In this document: positions 1 through 8,169 of the stretch, piece by piece
Layout: each line of letters starts with the position of its first letter
Position numbering within the stretch: position 1 is the stretch's first letter
Assembly (NCBI GenBank): GCA_002432095.1
Contig: DJFQ01000048.1
Location: 1-20,675 of the forward strand
Source of the DNA: Marinagarivorans sp. UBA5868
Lineage (GTDB): Bacteria > Pseudomonadota > Gammaproteobacteria > Pseudomonadales > Cellvibrionaceae
Direction of reading: 5' to 3'
Length of the DNA: 20,675 nucleotides
Notes under the pieces: model-generated
Told to the model about the DNA's origin: nothing
What the model saw: only the letters and a program-made list of their open reading frames with translations
Databases searched by the model: none
Position numbers and translations under genes: made by a program

Positions 1-90
1 AGCAATGATTTCACCGTCATTTTCATTGGCGCGACTGATAATCAGAATCACGATTCGTTGCCTCTTACGAGCTCTACTATTCTCTGGTAA
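1..90 (+). CDS. Possible C-terminal fragment of an unidentified protein (5' end outside window)
   Basis: Frame 1 of the plus strand is open from the first base and ends at TAA (88-90), giving 29 residues that include FTVIFIGATDNQNHD and end in STILW. The alternating hydrophobic pattern would suit the last strands of a beta-rich or exported domain. The reading frame would overlap the 3' end of the convergent beta-glucosidase gene by 14 bases. A run of 29 open codons can arise by chance and frame 2 is also open here, so this is only a tentative call. No function can be assigned. Confidence 0.35.
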   Translation, partial: SNDFTVIFIGATDNQNHDSLPLTSSTILW

Positions 91-2638
91 AAGTCCCGCT
101 TAATTTGATATCCGCACTGGATACGCCCAACATCACCTCGAATACTCCCGGCTCCACCCGCCAATCGTCCGCGTCCGCATCCCAAAATGCCAAATCGCGC
201 TGGGTGAGGTGGAGAGTGATTTTTTTGGATTCGCCGGGTTCGAGGAATACTTTCTGAAAACCTTTTAATTCTTTCTTTGGCCGCTCAACACTCGATTCCA
301 CGTCATGCACATACATCTGCACAACCTCCGCGCCGGCTTTTTTGCCGGTGTTGCGAACGGTGAGAGTGACCGGAATTTTTTCTGCCTCGGCATTGATTTT
401 GGTCGGCAGCTTTAATTGTGATAATTCAAACTGCGTGTAGGACAAGCCATGACCAAATGGAAATAAAGGCTGAATATTTTGCTTCTCGAACCAGCGGTAA
501 CCAATAAATACACCTTCTTTATAAAGAGAGTCTTTGTCGTTGTAGTCGCCCAATGCGAGTGGCGCGGTATCGGTGAGCTTTTTGGGGAGGGTAATGGGCA
601 TTTTGCCGCTGGGGTTAACCTCACCCAGTAAAATATTCGCATAGGCGTTGCCTGCCTCCATGCCGCCGTACCACCCCCACAGAATAGCGTTAACCTGATC
701 GACCCAAGGCATTTCCACTGCGGAGCCGGCAATCATCACCACAACAGTATTGGGGTTGGCGGCGGCGAGCTTTTTGATGACGCCATCCTGAGTGCCGGGC
801 AGCGTCATATCGACACGGTCATCACCTTCACGATCATGATTGTGATCAAGACCCGCAAAATAAATCACTGCGTCGGCACTTTTAGCGGCCGCAACATAAT
901 CCTCCGCCGTTACGGTTTTTAGCCCCGGCGCATCCCAACCCAATGTGGCGTTTTTGCTGCCGTCGTAAAAGAATTCGATGTCGTATTCCCGATCGGCAGA
1001 CAAATTAACGGACTGACTGTGAACTCTCCCGCTCAGGGATTCGATAGCCAATATTTCCCGCCCGTCGATTTTGACGCGGGCGCCGCCCTGCCCCTGCAGC
1101 TTCAATGTGTGCTCGCCGCTTGCCAATGGTTTGAGCTTTGCAGCGAGGGTCAGGTGCTGCTTTGCAGAATCTTCCGGCAACTCAATACGCGAACTTGGCC
1201 AGTCTTCGCGTTTTAGCTCCTCTTGGCGAGTGGCGTTTTTATAATGTTTAACTTTCCAAACAGGTGTGCCTGAACCACCGTGCCGGGTCAGCACAAAATC
1301 CGCCGGAATTGGCTGCACACGATTGCTCTCCGCCGCAACCAGATATTGAATGTCCACGGCATCACCCAACGCGGCACGAAGGCCCTGCAGCGGCGTCACT
1401 TCATATTCAGACTTTACCTGCGACGAACCGCCGCCCCGACCATGAGCCAAATTGGCATTGGGACCCATCACCAGAATTTTACGCAGTTGGCTTTTTTCCA
1501 GTGGCAGCAAATTATTCTGATTTTTCAACAAAACGACGCCCTGCTCGGCAATTTTTTGCGCGGCTGCGCGATGCTCCTCGGTGTTACGTGCTCCTGGAAG
1601 GCGATCGGAATCCATCATTCCCACGCGCAACTGCAAACGCAGTATGCGACGAACTTTTTCATCCAACACTGTTTCTGGAATTTCGCCGCGTTGAATGGCT
1701 TCGCGCAGCGGACGACCAAAAAAATAATCCTCATAATCGGCTACATGAGTGCCCATTTCCAAATCGAGCCCATTGAATGCCGCATCACGGGTGTTGATAT
1801 CCACATGCCAATCGGTGAGCACAACACCATCGAAACCCCAATCCTCTTTAAGGATATTTTTTACCAACAACTCGCTTTGATTAGCATTGGTGCCATAGAC
1901 GCGGTTATAAGATCCCATCACCGAATAGACGCCGCCCTCTTTTACCGCCGCTTCGAACGCCGGCAAATATACCTCGCGCAACGTGCGCTCATCTGGTCGG
2001 GCGTCCACACCCCAGCGATTTAATTCCTGATTGTTCAGCGCGTAGTGTTTTACGCAAGCGGCCACATCCTGCTCCTGAATCGCCTTGATTTCCGGCACGA
2101 CCATGCTCGCCGCGAGAAAAGGATCTTCGCCAAAATATTCAAAATTCCGGCCATACAGCGGCAAGCGCGCCAGATTGACGCCGGGGCCAAGAATAATGTC
2201 TTTATTGCGATGACGGGCCTCGCGACCGAGCACTGTGCCGTGCATTTTTGCAACCTCTGGATCCCAGCTGGCGGCAACCGTGGTCAATGGCGGTAAATAG
2301 GTCGCGAAATCCGTATCCCAATTGGCGGAATCCCAACTGTGGCGGGAGATTTCCTCGCGCACACCATGGGGGCCATCGCTGAGCGACATCTCTGGAATGC
2401 CCAGACGCGGCACACCGGCGACAGTGAATTTACTGTTCGCATGCACCAGCGAAATTTTTTCGTCCAGGGTGAGAGCAGCGAGCAGGCGCTCAATCTCCTG
2501 CTCGATATGTTTTGCGGAACGCTGTTGCGGTTTAGAGGTTTTTTCGACAATTCCACTACAGGAAGTGAACAAAAAAATGCAGAACAAGGAGACGATGACA
2601 AGCAAAGGGCGCGAGCGCGCGGCGTATTGAGGGTTCAT
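77..2638 (-). CDS. GH3 beta-glucosidase with PA14 insert, lipoprotein
   Basis: Family 3 glycoside hydrolase, expected to release glucose or a related sugar from the non-reducing end of beta-linked oligosaccharides. I place the start at the ATG at 2638 (853 aa): AGG lies 7 bases upstream and it leads directly into a lipoprotein signal (hydrophobic run ending LFTSC, Cys27), whereas the longer open frame lacks a ribosome site. The order of domains is a TIM barrel with the KHY substrate-binding motif near 197-199 and nucleophile Asp276 in GVVLTDW. An alpha/beta sandwich follows, interrupted by a PA14-like domain at about 456-571. The likely acid/base Glu604 lies in DREGDD, and a fibronectin III-like domain after PFGHGLSYT closes the protein. 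Length and architecture match PA14-type GH3 enzymes, complete and apparently active. It probably sits in a membrane facing the periplasm. The exact sugar specificity cannot be read from the sequence. The gene appears to be transcribed alone. Confidence 0.93.
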   Translation of the reverse strand: MNPQYAARSRPLLVIVSLFCIFLFTSCSGIVEKTSKPQQRSAKHIEQEIERLLAALTLDEKISLVHANSKFTVAGVPRLGIPEMSLSDGPHGVREEISRHSWDSANWDTDFATYLPPLTTVAASWDPEVAKMHGTVLGREARHRNKDIILGPGVNLARLPLYGRNFEYFGEDPFLAASMVVPEIKAIQEQDVAACVKHYALNNQELNRWGVDARPDERTLREVYLPAFEAAVKEGGVYSVMGSYNRVYGTNANQSELLVKNILKEDWGFDGVVLTDWHVDINTRDAAFNGLDLEMGTHVADYEDYFFGRPLREAIQRGEIPETVLDEKVRRILRLQLRVGMMDSDRLPGARNTEEHRAAAQKIAEQGVVLLKNQNNLLPLEKSQLRKILVMGPNANLAHGRGGGSSQVKSEYEVTPLQGLRAALGDAVDIQYLVAAESNRVQPIPADFVLTRHGGSGTPVWKVKHYKNATRQEELKREDWPSSRIELPEDSAKQHLTLAAKLKPLASGEHTLKLQGQGGARVKIDGREILAIESLSGRVHSQSVNLSADREYDIEFFYDGSKNATLGWDAPGLKTVTAEDYVAAAKSADAVIYFAGLDHNHDREGDDRVDMTLPGTQDGVIKKLAAANPNTVVVMIAGSAVEMPWVDQVNAILWGWYGGMEAGNAYANILLGEVNPSGKMPITLPKKLTDTAPLALGDYNDKDSLYKEGVFIGYRWFEKQNIQPLFPFGHGLSYTQFELSQLKLPTKINAEAEKIPVTLTVRNTGKKAGAEVVQMYVHDVESSVERPKKELKGFQKVFLEPGESKKITLHLTQRDLAFWDADADDWRVEPGVFEVMLGVSSADIKLSGTFTRE

Positions 2639-2774
2639 GAGCAAGCCTGTTTGAATGAGTCCCGGGAACCCGGCCGTTATTTTCATGAGGAGAGGTAGCG
2701 GCAATGCCGCATGGCCGGAACGCCAAGCTTGAACGCTCACCCCTGAAGGGTCAAGCGCTCAGGTATCGGCGGAA

Positions 2775-3404
2775 TCAAGTCGCTTCAGAGAGGGTGTTTT
2801 TGCCGTCGAGATGTGCCTTGCAAAATGAGAGTGCCTGACGTGCCATAGGCGACAAATGTTCTTTCAGTTTGTCCAGCCGAGCCACCAGCTCGCGGGCACG
2901 GGATTCGTGTATTTCGTATAAAAAATTCCCTTGTAAATCTGCCCGGTAGTTGCCGATGGTCTCGCAGTAATTGGCAGCGACGCGCAGCAATTTTTCCAGT
3001 GACGATTTGAAATAAGCGTCAGGAACTTGGGGGAAAGGAAATGCACCTTCGATATAGTCGGAAAATTCGACTCGACGGGTTCCATCTGCGCTGCCAAACT
3101 CGCGTCGCAACAAATGCGTTAGATCGTTTTCGAACTGTTGCAAGCAGCGCAACCTGTCCTGATTTCGACTTTCTCTTACCATGTTAATCAGATCGTGCTT
3201 CTGGCGACGCAAGCTGTATAGCACGAGAAACAATATGACCCACAACACTAATGGACCGAGAATACCGCCGAAAAAGGTGGCGAAGTCCGACCAGTCCACT
3301 GGCGCTCCGAGCAGGTCGAGAGTGTTGTCCGCGTAATAAAAATAAAAAAATACCGCCAGAGCGATAAGACAAATTCCCACAACCGCTGCAATCACAAATT
3401 CCAC
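2775..3404 (-). CDS. Small membrane protein with two N-terminal helices, unknown function
   Basis: I take the GTG at 3404 as start (209 aa), because it falls directly before the first membrane helix (FVIAAVVGICLIALAVFF). The frame stays open to a TTG at 3578, but the extra 58 residues are Cys-rich, lack a ribosome site and would cover the likely promoter region. Two transmembrane helices (about 3-22 and 42-62) flank a short loop containing VDWSDFATFFGGILGP. A charged, mostly helical cytoplasmic region follows (RRQKHDL onward, about 145 residues). The helix-loop-helix with a DFxxFFGGxLxP motif before the second helix recalls the membrane part of the putative phage abortive infection family (putAbiC), but the soluble part is short and I see no decisive motif. 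That link is weak inference. The gene is divergent from yjdM and separated from the beta-glucosidase gene by 136 bases. Confidence 0.6.
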   Translation of the reverse strand: MEFVIAAVVGICLIALAVFFYFYYADNTLDLLGAPVDWSDFATFFGGILGPLVLWVILFLVLYSLRRQKHDLINMVRESRNQDRLRCLQQFENDLTHLLRREFGSADGTRRVEFSDYIEGAFPFPQVPDAYFKSSLEKLLRVAANYCETIGNYRADLQGNFLYEIHESRARELVARLDKLKEHLSPMARQALSFCKAHLDGKNTLSEAT

Positions 3405-3564
3405 GCGTAAAATCCCGCTTAAGTATGTTGCGCCGCAGCCAAGCCGGATGCAGCGTTTGACGCCAAAAGTCACGTAATATGCTGCACACATTCGCAAATA
3501 ACAAGCGCAACATTGGCCACACTGTTGAGTGCTTGGAGGGAGGTTTGTGAACTTCCGCAAAGTT

Positions 3565-3578
3565 TTGTCATAAGACAA
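3565..3578. promoter_or_regulatory. Perfect palindrome in the divergent promoter region
   Basis: TTGTC-ATAA-GACAA is a perfect inverted repeat, and extends by one more pair to TTTGTC-ATAA-GACAAA (3564-3579). It lies about 90 bases upstream of yjdM and 160 bases upstream of the GTG start of the divergent membrane protein gene. The size and symmetry suit a dimeric repressor or activator site. I cannot assign it to a known regulator. The rest of the 261-base spacer shows only weak promoter-like matches, for example TTGACG at 3457-3462 followed 15 bases later by TATGCT. Confidence 0.3.
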
Positions 3579-3665
3579 ACATTGTCCGGATGGCGCTTAC
3601 AGAAGCTTGATCGGAGACGCATCGAGGCGTAAGGTCCGCCCGCCATTTACCAAACGGAACACATC

Positions 3666-4004
3666 ATGAGTGATATGCCGTCCTGCCCCAAATGCCATTC
3701 CAATTACGCCTACGAAGATCGCGGCTTACTCATTTGCCCCGAATGCGGCCATGAATGGTCCGCAGCAAGTAATGTGGTCAAGGAAGACACAAAAATCGTC
3801 AAAGACGCCAATGGCAATGTTTTGCAGGACGGTGATTCGGTAACCGTGATCAAAGATCTGAAAGTGAAGGGCACGTCACTGGTGGTGAAGGTAGGCACCA
3901 AGGTCAAGAATATCCGCTTGGTGGAAGGCGACCACGACATCGACTGCAAAATCGACGGCATAGGCGCCATGAAGCTTAAATCCGAATTTGTTAAAAAAGT
4001 GTGA
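3666..4004 (+). CDS. yjdM: YjdM/PhnA family zinc-ribbon protein
   Basis: Small cytoplasmic protein of 112 residues, the usual length for the YjdM (PhnA, alkylphosphonate utilisation operon protein) family. The N-terminus carries a zinc ribbon with two CxxC pairs, CPKC (residues 7-10) and CPEC (24-27). The C-terminal half is the compact beta-rich PhnA domain with the typical [21 protein letters not shown] stretch and a [24 protein letters not shown] core. GGAAC lies 5 bases upstream of the ATG. Despite the historic PhnA name, members are not phosphonoacetate hydrolases and their biochemical role remains unclear. There are no phosphonate genes nearby, so context adds nothing. It is the only confidently complete plus-strand gene in the window, and it converges on the large gene at 4026 with 21 bases between the two. 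Confidence 0.92.
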   Translation: MSDMPSCPKCHSNYAYEDRGLLICPECGHEWSAASNVVKEDTKIVKDANGNVLQDGDSVTVIKDLKVKGTSLVVKVGTKVKNIRLVEGDHDIDCKIDGIGAMKLKSEFVKKV

Positions 4005-4025
4005 CGCCGGCGAGCGGCATCACCC

Positions 4026-7000
4026 TCAGGGCGCCGGTGGAGGCGCAACCTCTTTTTTCTGCGGCGTAAACCAAAAACCCTGCACACCCAGATTGCCCCA
4101 GGCCCAAGGCAGCCAGCGCATCAGCGCAAATGCCAGCCACAGCGCCCATAACAACATGGCAACGCGGTAAATCCACAGCGGCAAAGTGATCGCCCAGCCG
4201 ACTGGGATGACACTTTGGCTATGGTCCTGATACCACTGCAAATAGGTGGCGCTGGAGCCATTGCCAGTCACCAGCATGTCAGGTCTCGATAGCAGAGAAG
4301 CCGGAATGCTGCCGGCCAGTGCGGCCAATACCAGCACGGACAACGCAAATAGCCCGAGCTGCATCAGATTGAACAAATGATCTGCCGGCGCCGCCTGCCG
4401 ACGCCCGCGTAGATGCAGCGCGACAAACCAGATGGCAATCAACGCCAGCACGTACAGGTTGAAGGTGGCCACACCTAAACTCAGCAGAACCCATTCATAC
4501 GCTTTCAGCGGCGTGGTACCGCTGCGGGCCAAACCCACGGCCAATAGCAATACAACCAAAAGTACGCTCCAGAATAAAAGAGCCGGGCCTATGGCGGGAC
4601 CGCCCACCAGTAGCAGCCAGCGATCCGCCGGCAAGTGCATCTGGAGACGCAAATTGGTTGCGGGCATACCCAGATCGAGCGCGGGTGTCTGGCTTTTCAG
4701 GCCTGAGGCCCTGTCGCTTTGCCAATCCACCTGTACTTGGTGACTGCCGGGATTGATGGGGATTTTTAATCGGTTCTGGCTTTGGCTGATGGGCGTTTCC
4801 CGACCATCGATTATCACCCGCTGGAGCTGCGCACCTTCCGGCAGCTGCAAATCGTAGTGTTCACCTTGAGTGGCGCGCATTTGCAATTGCAAGGAGACGG
4901 TATCCGCCCGCTTGCCCACACTCTGCTGCAGCTGCAGAGCATCAATACTGAGCTGGCGCCCCTCTACCGCAACCGGACGGCTGATGGCGACGGTGATGGA
5001 TTCTCCCGGCCAGGGTTGCCAGAGGTTATAACTGCCAGCGACAGGGGGAATTCCACTTACCGTTGCGTGCCAGCTGGGGGACACATCCAATGACCACACC
5101 TCCGCCCAAAGTTGTCCTGCGGGCGCGACAAAGGTCAACTCGGCAAAAGGTTTTAGCGTGGATTCCCAAGTGAATTCATTCTGACCCGCTGCCAGACGGA
5201 CATCCATCGCACCGTCCCTTACCTGCCCACTATTGGGGGCTTCGCCAGGGAGAAGAGGAACGGCGAGATTGATCACTCCATCCGCCGGAGCAATGCGTTC
5301 CACCACGGTGGTAACCGTCCACTCCAGCCCCACGCTCACGCGGCGGCTGACGGAAACATAGGGTGGCATCGGGTCCGGCAGCAGGCGCTGCGTCTCCTCG
5401 CGGGCGGCTTGCGCCTGTTCACGCTGCAATTGCAGCACTTGGCTGGTCTGTTGCGGATTAGGTTCGCCACTGACACGCCAATTGCTCAGGGTCTGGCGAA
5501 CATTGTGAATCGGCAACTCAAACGCCAAGGCGATTTGCTCCCGCCCGGATGTGCCCCCCGACAATATTAATTCGTGCCTGCCCGCCGGCAGGCGCACCCA
5601 TAAACGCCCGTCCCAACTCTTCAGCCACGCAGCTTCTTTGCCATTCACCAAAACGCGGTTCGGGTACCAACCGGGCACTTGGGCTGGCAATGGAAACGCC
5701 ATATCGACGGCGGTATGAACACGCATGGTCAACGTCAGGGTGCTGGCTTCATCCGCGAGCGTAACCGCTTCGATGGAGGCGCAATCCGGCAAACACTTCG
5801 GTGGCTCCAGCAGGCGCTTTTCCAAGGTTTTCAGCAATTCGCTGTCCACCATCACCTGGGCCTCCACGGATGGCGCGCCGCCGCCGAGCACTACGGCGAA
5901 CACCAAAACCGCCATCTGCGCCGGCCACATCCGCAAAGGAGGCAAAGGCACGCGTCCGATGGCATAACGCACGAGCAATAGTGCTAGCAGCACGGGCAGC
6001 ACAATTGCTAGTACCGCGCCCAATCGGTTTAGCCAAGGGGGAGCGAGATAAAGGCCGACTTCGTCTGCGGTGGTGACAGGTCCGCTCCATGTCAGGCTCG
6101 CCTGATTCCAACTCCAATCCGGCATGCCAGGTCCCACTTGGATCTTTTGGCCTGGATCATAGGTTTTTTGCCGGTTCGGCGCCGCTTTGACGAGGGGTCT
6201 CGCCGGACTGTATTCAGACGAACGCAGACCTTGCACCACCACCTCCTCGACAGCCGAGGTGTCCATCATCTCCCGCGCCAACTCGGGCGGGGCGGCATCA
6301 CCAGCAAACCGGGCATCCTGCACCAACCAGCTTTTCTCTAACTGGGGATATAAAACCTGACGCGCCTGCTGTACCAGAAAAGGCAACGCGATCAGCAGAA
6401 GCAGCGCAAAGCTCAGCCACAAATAGCGCTGCAGCCACGTCATCCAGGTGCCTTTGGCAAATGGCAACAGGGCAAATACCACGGCAAAATTCAACCAGAT
6501 CACCACAGGCGAGCCCGGGCGTTGAAACAGTAGAACGACCGTTGCAAAAGCGACGGCGCCAATCAGCGGACTGGTCGCTCGACCCAGGGCCACAGCAACG
6601 ATCAGCACGAGAAAAATCTCCCAAAGACTCCAGTTACCGATCCAGCTGCCGCCGACCCGGTCGACACCGCTGGCGTGCAACAGCGACCAGCCTGGTGGCA
6701 GATGCAATGTGGTATTGACCTGATCGAAGCTCGCCTGCCAGCCGCTCACAGGCAGCGATGTATTACGCTCCAACCGGCTCACGGCCAGCAGATTCAATTG
6801 CTGCGCGCGTATCTCCACTCCTCGCGCGCTGTCTTCCGCTAAGCGCGTCACCGACAGAGGTTGGCCCGCCTGCTCAGCGCGCCCCAACTCGTATGAGGGT
6901 TGCGCCTCAAGGCGCTGGCTATCAGTAAAAGAGCCGCTGATCACATCCTTAACGGTGTAGTACCCGCCATTGAAATCCAGCCATAAATCTTTGTTGAGAG

Positions 7001-8030
7001 ACAATTGATTCGCCACCGGGTTGGGGTCGCCCCGGTGCAATTCGCGCACGACTAGGCGACTGCCGGGGTCCGCCAGATATGTCGGCAAACTTTGCCACTG
7101 GGGTGGTAACTGGGTCTGGCTCGGGTCCATTCCTGGCAGTCCGTCCAACTGCACCGTCCGCAGTTGCGGACTGGCCTGAAACACCCACACTTCCTGACTC
7201 GGCCACAGGTCATTTATGGGTTGATAAGCAAGTTCGGTAAGCGGCTGAGCGCTATGGGCACGCAGGCGGATTTCCCAGCGCCCCGGCTTCAGTTGTACAC
7301 GCAGGCTGCCGTCTTTTTCCACCCGCGCGGCGAGTTCACTGTCGAACCCGCGGGGCTGAAATCCCGGCAGCAAAATCGGGCCAGTGTGCACCTCCCGCTC
7401 CTTGCCGCTCACACTGAGTTGCACCAAGGTTTCCAAAAGTGCCGGATTGGCATCCGTAATATGGCGGAATACTTTGATATCGAGGCTGTCCCCCGCCGGG
7501 GTCGCTTGCTCTTCACGCTGGCCGCGCAACCAGAGTTCGCTCGCAGTTGCCCGCGTGGGATTGGCCACAGCAGCGCCGTTAATGGCTAAATTCAGCAGAC
7601 CGGTTTCGCTGGGAATAGGCAGTGTGCGCGGTAAATCATTCCAGGCCCATATACCGGACACACGATGTTCGCCTTCCGTTAGATACACCTGAGGTTTACC
7701 GTCGCGGCGCACCACCGGAATCGCCTCCCCGCGGTTGGTCACCTGCTGCGGCCAGAATCCGTCTGCCCCAGGCAACACCACCCAAGCAGGTGCAAAGGTT
7801 TCGACCCGTAACTCAAACTGCCCGCCGGCATCGCCCAACTGCAAATCCAGCCGACTGGGCCAATCGCAGGTTTTTTTTGACTGGTTGAGAAAATAAGGGC
7901 AGTTGATATGCGGGTAATCGTGCAACACCCATTCGCGCCAATTTTGCAGCTCCGGTGGAATGGCCACCTGTGCGGCGGCGGAAGAAACCAGGCTGAGCCA
8001 GCCAATGACAATCGCGAAATACCGTCCCAT
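4026..8030 (-). CDS. Very large multi-module inner-membrane/periplasmic protein, unknown function
   Basis: A protein of 1334 residues that I do not recognise as a named family. The start is the ATG at 8030: AGGTGA lies 5 bases upstream, better than an in-frame GTG three codons earlier. A cleavable signal peptide (about 1-20, ending SSAAAQ) leads into a beta-rich periplasmic region of about 450 residues. A cluster of roughly three membrane helices follows (about 470-555), with further hydrophobic segments near 672-690 and 705-720. A second beta-rich region spans about 730-1130, and about five helices close the protein. The second region begins after a hydrophobic stretch ending PSVEAQ that resembles a signal peptide. 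Its CLPDC and RVLVNGKEA / GRLWVRLPAGRHEL motifs repeat the pattern of the first module, so the gene probably arose by duplication and fusion. The gene stands alone, with a terminator upstream. Role unknown; envelope assembly or polysaccharide handling would be guesses. Confidence 0.85.
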   Translation of the reverse strand: MGRYFAIVIGWLSLVSSAAAQVAIPPELQNWREWVLHDYPHINCPYFLNQSKKTCDWPSRLDLQLGDAGGQFELRVETFAPAWVVLPGADGFWPQQVTNRGEAIPVVRRDGKPQVYLTEGEHRVSGIWAWNDLPRTLPIPSETGLLNLAINGAAVANPTRATASELWLRGQREEQATPAGDSLDIKVFRHITDANPALLETLVQLSVSGKEREVHTGPILLPGFQPRGFDSELAARVEKDGSLRVQLKPGRWEIRLRAHSAQPLTELAYQPINDLWPSQEVWVFQASPQLRTVQLDGLPGMDPSQTQLPPQWQSLPTYLADPGSRLVVRELHRGDPNPVANQLSLNKDLWLDFNGGYYTVKDVISGSFTDSQRLEAQPSYELGRAEQAGQPLSVTRLAEDSARGVEIRAQQLNLLAVSRLERNTSLPVSGWQASFDQVNTTLHLPPGWSLLHASGVDRVGGSWIGNWSLWEIFLVLIVAVALGRATSPLIGAVAFATVVLLFQRPGSPVVIWLNFAVVFALLPFAKGTWMTWLQRYLWLSFALLLLIALPFLVQQARQVLYPQLEKSWLVQDARFAGDAAPPELAREMMDTSAVEEVVVQGLRSSEYSPARPLVKAAPNRQKTYDPGQKIQVGPGMPDWSWNQASLTWSGPVTTADEVGLYLAPPWLNRLGAVLAIVLPVLLALLLVRYAIGRVPLPPLRMWPAQMAVLVFAVVLGGGAPSVEAQVMVDSELLKTLEKRLLEPPKCLPDCASIEAVTLADEASTLTLTMRVHTAVDMAFPLPAQVPGWYPNRVLVNGKEAAWLKSWDGRLWVRLPAGRHELILSGGTSGREQIALAFELPIHNVRQTLSNWRVSGEPNPQQTSQVLQLQREQAQAAREETQRLLPDPMPPYVSVSRRVSVGLEWTVTTVVERIAPADGVINLAVPLLPGEAPNSGQVRDGAMDVRLAAGQNEFTWESTLKPFAELTFVAPAGQLWAEVWSLDVSPSWHATVSGIPPVAGSYNLWQPWPGESITVAISRPVAVEGRQLSIDALQLQQSVGKRADTVSLQLQMRATQGEHYDLQLPEGAQLQRVIIDGRETPISQSQNRLKIPINPGSHQVQVDWQSDRASGLKSQTPALDLGMPATNLRLQMHLPADRWLLLVGGPAIGPALLFWSVLLVVLLLAVGLARSGTTPLKAYEWVLLSLGVATFNLYVLALIAIWFVALHLRGRRQAAPADHLFNLMQLGLFALSVLVLAALAGSIPASLLSRPDMLVTGNGSSATYLQWYQDHSQSVIPVGWAITLPLWIYRVAMLLWALWLAFALMRWLPWAWGNLGVQGFWFTPQKKEVAPPPAP
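4031..4058 (+). terminator. Possible intrinsic terminator after yjdM
   Basis: GCGCC (4031-4035) and GGCGC (4042-4046) form a 5-bp GC stem with a 6-base loop, and six consecutive T's follow after a short gap (4053-4058). The site is 27 bases past the yjdM stop, in the right orientation for that gene. It also lies inside the 3' end of the convergent large gene, where it encodes the Pro/Ala-rich tail. It may therefore be a by-product of coding sequence, and the gap before the T-run weakens it. Confidence 0.3.
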
Positions 8031-8106
8031 GTGATTCACCTGTTATTGTTTTTTAGTTTCCTGATGTGGCTGTAGCGTCGTGCCAGAACCTGCTTCCCCG
8101 CCTACC

Positions 8107-8139
8107 GAAAAAAGACCCCCCTGCCCACTTACCAGGGGG
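8107..8139 (-). terminator. Strong intrinsic terminator after the oxidoreductase gene
   Basis: Read on the minus strand, CCCCCTG pairs perfectly with CAGGGGG (8117-8123 and 8133-8139) around a 9-base loop. TCTTTTTTC follows almost at once. The hairpin begins 31 bases past the oxidoreductase stop and ends 77 bases before the start of the large membrane protein gene. It therefore separates two transcripts, and the large gene must have its own promoter in 8031-8106. I see no clear -35/-10 pair there. Confidence 0.85.
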
Positions 8140-8169
8140 CGCCCGGCGAGGGGGCCATCTACTTCCCAC

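Noticed and set aside
1280..2023. 247-codon plus-strand frame opposite the beta-glucosidase gene
   Set aside because: No recognisable domain or signal, and it lies wholly within a well-supported GH3 gene.
2698..2756. Palindrome GCGGCA-A-TGCCGC (2698-2710) and inverted repeat GCTTGA...TCAAGC (2727-2756) upstream of the beta-glucosidase gene, considered as a terminator or operator
   Set aside because: No T-run follows on the minus strand, the second stem is imperfect with mismatched interior, and GC-rich short palindromes are common; not strong enough to call.
8060..8090. TGGCAC on the minus strand upstream of the large membrane protein gene, considered as a sigma-54 promoter
   Set aside because: The required TTGC-type -12 element is absent at the right distance (TACA instead).
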